Part shown: positions 8,421 through 14,662 of the stretch, piece after piece
How positions within the stretch are numbered: position 1 is the first letter of the stretch
Layout of the letters: each line of letters opens with the position of its first letter
NCBI GenBank assembly: GCA_902459845.2
Contig: CABPSV020000303.1
Location: forward strand, 5,001 to 19,662
Reading direction: 5' to 3'
Source: Hepatocystis sp. ex Piliocolobus tephrosceles
Lineage: Eukaryota; Apicomplexa; Aconoidasida; Haemosporida; Plasmodiidae
Length of the DNA: 14,662 nt
Position numbers and translations under genes: made by a program
Notes under the pieces: model-generated
The model's input: only the letters and a program-made list of their open reading frames with translations
The model's database searches: none
Told to the model about the DNA's origin: nothing

Positions 8421-8549
8421 GTATTAACATGCAAGCATGGAAGCAATTATTTTAGAATTTCTTTTTTCTATTTCAAATTTTTTTAACTTCTTAAAAACCC
8501 ACATATAATATTTTTATAATTTACTACCCTAGTAAACAAAAATTGCTCC

Positions 8550-8577
8550 TTTTTTTTTTTTTTTTTTTTTTTTTTTT
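8550..8577. repeat. Poly(T) run, 28 T
   Basis: Uninterrupted run of T in the gene-free region. It produces the spurious poly-Phe start of a 72-codon plus-strand frame at 8543-8761. Confidence 0.9.
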
Positions 8578-10763
8578 CATAAATCACATTTATATATACA
8601 TATCCAGCACCATATGTGAAATCGTTACATACTTGGATTTGGTTATATATACATATTTAAACACATATGTACATTTACATATATATATACGTACCAAAAA
8701 TAACGTCCTTCACATAATGCTTTATTATATTTATTTAATTTTTTTTCAATTTAACAAATAATTTATGTGTGCTTTATTCGTATATTCATTTCATATTGTT
8801 GTTCTAAAAGTATATCTAGTGTTAAAGTTGGTTTTTATTTTATTTTGCTCCTATGTAAACAATGTTATTTTTTTTTTTACTAGATTCACAATTATATTCA
8901 CTTAAATACAAAATTTAATTTCTAACATTGAGTTAGATAAATGTATGACACTTTAACAGTATATTTTTAATAAATTATATTGTAAAAATATAATATACAT
9001 ATACTTTTTTTCAGAAACCTACTCCCTGAATTTTTATAATGTATTTAATAATATAATACAATGTGATTTATGATTAAATATAGACTTATATAAATACAGT
9101 TTTCATTTTACACAATGTACGTGTGACTTAAAATATATATATAAAATGGCTTTTTTTTAATTAAAAGCAAATGAATAAAAAAAAAAAAAAAAATTAAAAC
9201 AAATAAATAAATAAATGATATAATAATATGCTTATTTACATTTACACACTCGCAATTACATTTTCGATAGTTATAAGTAAAATGTCATAAATGGGAGGAC
9301 CTCAAATAAAAATAATAAAATTTTGAATGTTTTTTTCAAAGAGTTTATTATTGCAAAATAAATTTATAACAGATACATTTTTATAGATTAATACAAAAGT
9401 TATTCCATATTGTAAAAACATATTAAAATTTCTTAACATAATTTACAAGTTCTGTTTATAATATATTTTTAATATAACATATAACTATGTTTTTAATATA
9501 TACGTATATATGTATATATATATATATATATAAATGTATTTTTTCTTGTAAATTTTTACAAACATTTTAATTGTTAAAAAGCTAAAAAAATGTGTATTGT
9601 ACACTTTTAATAACATAACATCGATCAGCATTCTTAACAAATATGTAAAAGGTGTGACGTTCATTAAAAATTTGTTCTTTATATTTATATTCTACTCCAT
9701 ATAATGTGTTTTTTTCTTAAAGTTTCATTAAAACGTTTCGCATATTGGTGTAAACTAAATAATAGTTTCTTTACTTTTTTTTTAATAATTATAACTAAAT
9801 TAACAAAAAAAAAAAAAAAAAAAGACACCTTTTGGATATTGTGTATGTTTTTTCAATAAAGTTGAAATGATTCATGATATTGAACTTAAAAAATAAAATG
9901 TAATGCAATATCTAAAAAAGGTAATAAAAGATAAAAAAATATATGAAAAATTATAAAAAATGTAACATAAATTTAATTTTCGTAAAAAAAAAGTGTAATA
10001 AAAAAATTCATAGTTAATGTTAATGTCCATTATAAATTTCATAAATTTGAATTTAACTTAAAATTTATCACATTATAAAAAGCAGACAATTTTATGATAG
10101 TCAAATAAAAAAAAATTGATTTAAACTAAAAATTATAAAAAAAAAATAAGACATTTTTTTTTATTATATTAAAGATATATAAATATGTTTACTAGCTATA
10201 AAATAAAAAATGTGAAATAGTAAAAAAAATAATAATATATACACATTACTAGCCAATACAAAAAAAAAATAAATAAAAAGCATGTACATACAGACACACA
10301 ATTTACAAAAAAAAAAAAAAAAAAAAGAAGCAAATATTATAATATATATTGATTCTATTTTTTGTAAAAAAAAAACTATTGTAATATAATAAAAAATATA
10401 TTAAAATAGACTTAATTTTATGTGTTAAGTGTTTAGGATTAATTTTGTAACACTTTTTGTTTTTACTTTTTTTTTGTTAGCCACATTGATTAGATTAATT
10501 TATTTTAACATAAAGTGTTGATACAAATGTGTTTATTTTTAAACATAAAAAATTGTTCAAAGTTTATATTTTTTTTTTTTTTAATACATGTTTCTAACTT
10601 TGTGAAAACTTTAAAATAAAAATAACAATACCTAACTATACATTTTTCAGTATAAAGAAAATATGCTATGTAAAAAATAATTTTCTTCTCAAGTAATACT
10701 ATTAATATTTAAATTAAAATTTTTCAGTTTGTATAATATATATATGTACAAATACGCATTCTA

Positions 10764-10795
10764 TTATTTTATTGAACGTACGTTTAATAAAATAA
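10764..10795. repeat. 32-bp near-perfect palindrome centred on AACGTACGTT
   Basis: The arms 10764-10779 and 10780-10795 are reverse complements except at one pair (G10774 against T10785), which would be a G-U wobble in plus-strand RNA. There is no loop, so in DNA it is a potential cruciform. The centre AACGTACGTT (10775-10784) is an exact 10-bp palindrome. Confidence 0.85.
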
Positions 10796-11010
10796 ACATA
10801 AATATACACATATGCGTATAAATAAATATTTTAATCTATGTAAAAATGCATTCTAGGTAATGTGTCAGAAGCTGTCAATAAAAAAAAATATATTCTTTCA
10901 ACAATTATTTTTAAAAAATTAATGTTGTCCAAACGATAAAAAAAGATATTTAAAATAATATTTCTTTATTTATGTAGAAAAACCTTTTTAAAGAAAATGT
11001 TTTTCACTCT

Positions 11011-11046
11011 TAAAACGGTATATTTTAAAACGGTATATTTTAAAAC
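11011..11046. repeat. 15-bp tandem duplication TAAAACGGTATATTT
   Basis: Two exact copies (11011-11025 and 11026-11040) are followed by six bases of a third. The unit carries CGG, uncommon here. A run of seven C follows at 11067-11073. Confidence 0.9.
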
Positions 11047-11142
11047 ACTTTAAACAACTATTAAATCCCCCCCAAAAAAGAAAAAATGCATATTATCTAA
11101 ATAACTTAAAAATTATATCTTTTGTTTACCCCTCTATACCCC

Positions 11143-11174
<32 letters not shown>

Positions 11175-12505
11175 TTTGCTTATTTGGTCATGTAAATTAT
11201 TTTATAAATATTTTAGAAAGTGATATATCATAACTTAGATTCTACAATTAATATGTGTTAAAAAAATAACAGTTTTTTTTTTTTTTTAAACTTCAACATA
11301 AATACTTTTAATTTCGTTTATGGTATAGCCGTAATTTTGTTTTATATCGTTTTCTACGAACACACTTTTTTAAAAACAAATTTAAGTTCATATAAATGTA
11401 TTTATATATAAAAAGTTAAAGTTTCATTAAGGTTATTATTTCCCATATCTAGTAAAAAAAAAACATTTTTTTTTTGTTGTTATTTCCCTTTTAAATAACA
11501 TAATTTTAATTATGGAGCCACTGTCTTATTCATATCGTGATACATGTATACATTTATATATATATACACACAACATGAATTATTTAACAAAACGCAAAAA
11601 ATGCATATTTTTTCTTTATTTGTTAATATTTTTTGTATTGTTAAATGTACAATACACGACTTGTTTTTTTTTTTTTTTATATAGTATAATTTTATAAAAT
11701 TAATTAAATAAATGTATAAAGACGTATTTTATTTGTTGTTATAACCTTAAATATTAATGCCATTTTTTTTAGTATTTCTATATTATTTTATTTATAGTAT
11801 TTTTAAATTAAAATGCAATTTCTGCGATTTTTTTATTTCTGCTATCAAATCTTTTTTTTTAATATTGACAAATGTAGACACAAAAAAAAAAAAATGTGTC
11901 ACAAATGTTGTGTCTTATATGTCATAAATTAACACATATTCAAAGCACAATAATAAGAGGTAACAAAAATATATGTGACACGTAAATATGTAAATAATAA
12001 CTGAGAATTTTAAGATATATAATTACAATTTTTATGATATTTTATAACATAAAATAATAATATTTAGTTTATGTTGTATATGAACAGTAACCTTCACATT
12101 GTTTTTTTTAACATAAAAAATTTGTTATAAAAAAAAATTGTTACTCATTTTACAAAATCAATTTTACTTTCGTGTAATTAAGAATAATTAGTAAAACATA
12201 ACATCTCATATTATAACACATAATTCCTATGGAATAAGTTTTATGAATATTCTTTCTTTTCGCATTCTATCGCCAGGATTTATAAACTAAATGTTGTATT
12301 ACATAAAAAAAATTCTTAAAATTTGTGCTTTAGTTATTTAAATGCTGAATGGGTAAAAGCAACAAAAATGGTGATAAAATGAAAATTTATTTATGAAGGT
12401 GAAAAATTATATAACTGAAAAATATTGTTACACAAGTTATAAAAATACATAACATTGTTTTTATTTCATATTTTTTATATATCTCCTTTCTTATCTTTGT
12501 AAATT

Positions 12506-12535
12506 GATACGTAATGGTACGTAATGATACGTTTA
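12506..12535. repeat. 10-bp tandem repeat, about three copies
   Basis: GATACGTAAT, GGTACGTAAT and GATACGTTTA lie head to tail. All three share the TACGT core. Confidence 0.85.
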
Positions 12536-12640
12536 ATTTATTATAGTTATACTTTTAAACAATAAAAAAAATCACAGTTTGCTGAAATTAAATACTCACA
12601 TGTATTACTTTATCTATAATAAGTATATACAATATTAACT

Positions 12641-12661
12641 TTGTTGTTATAAAAACAACAA
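12641..12661. repeat. Perfect 8-bp hairpin TTGTTGTT / AACAACAA
   Basis: The arms 12641-12648 and 12654-12661 are exact reverse complements around a 5-base ATAAA loop. It is not followed by a T run and there is no nearby gene, so a terminator role has no support. Confidence 0.8.
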
Positions 12662-13377
12662 GAAGTGTGCTACATTAAAATGTTATTTTTTTGAAATTCC
12701 AATGACGTTTTCATTAAAAACTTCTAAATTTTTAACAAACGTTTATTTTTTGAAGTTAATTATTGATATGTATGTGTTCGCCTTTTTTATTAATTTAAGA
12801 GAGAAGCATTTTATTTAGAAACATGGAACTCTATTGCTAAATGAAATTTTTATTTAGTGGTATATGGAAACACCTTTACGTTTCGTAATTTTATCAATTT
12901 TCTAAATTTTAATATGTAAGTAAAAATACATTATCGGTTGTAATGTAAAAATTTTCATGAAAAACATTGAGTATCAAAATAATATGGTATTTATTTCCTT
13001 TATATACACTTTAAAAAATTACACACTTTTGTGTTATGTATATATAACCTAAACACGACATTAAACAGCATCCTTAATTACAAAAAGAATGTTATATTAT
13101 AAACTCATGTATGTGTAATACTTACAATTAACAGTAGGTTCAAACATTTTTGCATATAAGTTAAATTATTAAAAAGTAATAATATACAAAATAGCTATGT
13201 TAGTACACGATCGATGTTGTATAAATATATATATTCAAAATTCGCATGTTCTCATAAAATTGCTCACCATATAAATTATGAAACTATATAGCTGATGATA
13301 TTTTTTTTTTTCTTATCGGTTTAATTTAAGGTTTACCTATTTCTCATTTTGTACCTTTTACTTCATTTGTCTTACGT

Positions 13378-13410
13378 TAATAATCATTAACACCATGTTG
13401 ATGACTATTA
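13378..13410. repeat. 33-bp imperfect palindrome
   Basis: The 15-base arms around a 3-base centre pair at 13 of 15 positions; one of the two mismatches would be a G-U wobble in plus-strand RNA. It lies about 470 bp before the nearly pure-AT block. Confidence 0.75.
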
Positions 13411-13827
13411 TATTTATTTTTTAAATGTTGCTAATTTATAATATATCTTAAAATTGTTATTTATACAATATACATGTGGTGTTTGCATATTTAAAAAACA
13501 TATGACACTTCTCTAATAAAATCATGCATTTCAGCTAATTGTTATACTTATATAATATTAATTTTTGTTTTAAGGTGTTATTTTTATTGTAAAGCAATCA
13601 TTTCCATAAAATTAAAAAAAAAGTAAGAAAGGCGTTTTCTCATATAAATTTCCTATTTTAAAATTAGTAATATTATAAATTAATTAGAGTTTATAATTTT
13701 CAATTTGATGTTTCATTAACTTAGTATAATTTAATTAAAATTAATTACAATAATAGTATATACTAACTGTTTACTAATTTTTAAGCCATTTACTTATGAT
13801 TTAACATTTATTTAATTAACTAATTAT

Positions 13828-14110
13828 TTATTAATTTAATATTGTTATTATTATATATTTATTTATTTTTTTAATTAATTATTTATTTTATTTAATTAAT
13901 TAAATAATTAATTATTTATTAATTTAATATTAATATTTTATATTTAATTAATTAAATAATTATTTATTTTATTTATTTATTTAAATAATTATTTATTAAT
14001 TAATATTATTATTATAAATTTATTTAATTAAATAATTATTTATTTATTAATTTAATATTATTATTTTATATTTAATTAATTAAATTATTATTTATTTTAT
14101 TTAGTTATTT
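13828..14110. repeat. Irregular pure-AT long-period repeats, left half of the AT core
   Basis: The motif TTATTAATTTAATATT, or a close variant, recurs at 13828, 13916, 13993 and 14044, spaced 88, 77 and 51 bp. Each time it is followed by segments such as TTTAATTAATTAAAT and ATTATTTATTTTATTT. From 13845 to 14103 there is not one G or C in 259 bases. The uneven spacing suggests an older, deletion-worn tandem array. Confidence 0.8.
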
Positions 14111-14377
14111 ATTAAATTATTTAAAGTAATTAATTTATTTATTTATTATTAATTAATTTTTATATTTATTTATTTAATTATTTAAATTAATTAATTATTA
14201 TATTTATTTATTTAATTATTTAAATTAATTAATTATTATATTTATTTATTTAATTATTTAAATTAATTAATTAATTATTTATTTATTTAATTATTTAAAT
14301 TAATTAATTAATTATTTATTTATTAAATTATTTAAATTAATTAATTATTATATTTATTTATTAAATTAATTAAATTA
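13845..14377. other. Nearly pure-AT block, candidate centromere core or edge
   Basis: Only two of 533 bases are G or C (G at 14104 and 14126), while the 60-base rows on either side have 3-11. The block is made of the two repeat families listed separately. Plasmodium centromeres are known as gene-free intervals with a core above about 97% A+T built of short tandem repeats. Composition, repeats and the 8-kb gene-free setting fit; the length is short against the roughly 2-kb cores of P. falciparum and nearer to the about 1-kb P. berghei ones. An ordinary AT minisatellite is the alternative. Confidence 0.5.
14161..14375. repeat. Tandem array of a roughly 38-bp pure-AT unit, five to six copies
   Basis: Units beginning TATATTTATTTATTTAATTA and continuing with TTTAAATTAATTAATTAT start at 14161, 14199 and 14237, exactly 38 bp apart. 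Slightly diverged copies with small indels continue to about 14375, where TTAAATT replaces part of the unit. The first three copies are nearly identical, so the array is young or homogenised. The array has no G or C. Confidence 0.88.
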
Positions 14378-14662
14378 GTTATTTGTTTTATATGCTAACT
14401 TATTTAAATTATCTACTTATTTTATTTACTTAAGTAAACAAATAATTATTAGTATCAATTTTAATTGAAACTATATATTTATATTTTCATATAATATTAA
14501 TTATATATTAACGTAAGGTACAAGTTAACTTATTTTTTTTTAATTACATTATTGTTTGTTTGCTTTATTTATTTGTAAAACATTAATTTAATATACTATC
14601 TAAATAATTTTACACATCGCTACTAAAGTGCTTTTTGGTACAATAAGATTAACATTATATTT
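14378..14662. other. AT-rich flank to window end, nothing recognised
   Basis: G+C returns to about 10-15% immediately after the AT block. No open frame, long homopolymer or repeat array is visible in these 285 bases. The gene-free interval may continue beyond the window. Confidence 0.6.

Larger units (their letters stand above)
7431..11880. other. Gene-free AT-rich region, homopolymer- and (TA)n-rich part
   Basis: About 4.4 kb with no convincing coding frame. It holds A or T runs at 7756-7781, 8550-8577 and 11146-11170, and (TA)n at 8005-8034 and 9513-9532. It also contains a 15-bp duplication, a 32-bp palindrome and a cluster of C runs, listed separately. Two short ATG frames are slightly better than noise: minus strand 8202-8414 (70 codons, about 23% G+C against roughly 15% around it) and plus strand 11512-11697 (61 codons, signal-peptide-like from Met22 but ending in poly-Phe). 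Neither has domain evidence. I see no tRNA-like or other structured RNA gene, though small spliced genes cannot be excluded by eye. Confidence 0.6.
11881..13844. other. Gene-free AT-rich region, nearly free of long homopolymers and (TA)n
   Basis: About 2 kb with no frame long enough to call. In contrast to the preceding 5 kb, A/T homopolymers rarely exceed ten bases (13 A at 11882-11894 is the main exception) and there is no long alternating TA tract. Sequence complexity is higher and G+C is about 13-18% by eye. Small repeats are a 10-bp triplet at 12506-12535, a perfect hairpin at 12641-12661 and an imperfect palindrome at 13378-13410. A consensus-like splice donor (GTAAGT, 12916-12921) exists, but no coding frame leads into it. 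Confidence 0.6.

Noticed and set aside
12243..12305. Pyrimidine-rich stretch ending in CAG, resembling a splice acceptor
   Set aside because: The frames after it close within about 15 codons and no donor-bearing exon precedes it.
7431..14662. CRISPR array, insertion sequence, prophage or operon-type features
   Set aside because: The DNA is eukaryotic (Plasmodium-like). There are no spaced direct repeats with unique spacers, no transposase frames and no terminal inverted repeats with target duplications.

Overview
The window is nuclear DNA of an apicomplexan, almost certainly a Plasmodium species. Coding stretches are roughly 20-25% G+C and intergenic DNA is far lower. Poly(dA:dT) runs of up to 47 bases and (TA)n tracts are everywhere, the proteins carry Asn runs, and genes start in an A-rich context. 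The species is not resolved. The layout is eukaryotic: single-exon genes, long intergenic spaces and no operons.

Three protein-coding genes fill the first 6.5 kb. A plus-strand gene (53-1039) encodes a Qa-SNARE/syntaxin with an Habc region, a SNARE helix and a C-terminal membrane anchor; the central 'zero layer' Gln appears to be Asn. It converges with a minus-strand gene (1952-3181) for an unrecognised protein whose signal peptide is followed by a strongly basic, acid-free stretch, as in apicoplast-targeted proteins. Its first ATG is preceded by a 15-bp minisatellite that keeps the reading frame open. A second minus-strand gene (5548-6474) encodes a very basic Asn/Arg/Lys-rich protein. Its N-terminal SLDDVV motif resembles the UAP56-binding motif of mRNA export adaptors such as ALY/Yra1 and UIF. 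For both minus-strand genes the open frame extends further upstream, but only from a TTG codon through repeats or a poly-Phe-encoding tract, so I placed the start at the first ATG.

From 6475 to the end (8.2 kb) there is no convincing gene. Three parts can be told apart. From 6475 to about 11.9 kb the DNA is dense in long A/T homopolymers and (TA)n tracts. From about 11.9 to 13.8 kb it is AT-rich but nearly free of such tracts. From 13845 to 14377 lies a sharply bounded block with only two G/C bases in 533, made of irregular tandem repeats including an array with a period of about 38 bp. A long gene-free interval containing a nearly pure-AT tandem-repeat core is what Plasmodium centromeres look like, so a centromere or its edge is my leading inference. 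The core here is shorter than the roughly 2 kb cores of P. falciparum, and the window ends soon after it.

The three genes have no evident shared pathway: vesicle fusion, a probable apicoplast protein, and probable nuclear mRNA export.
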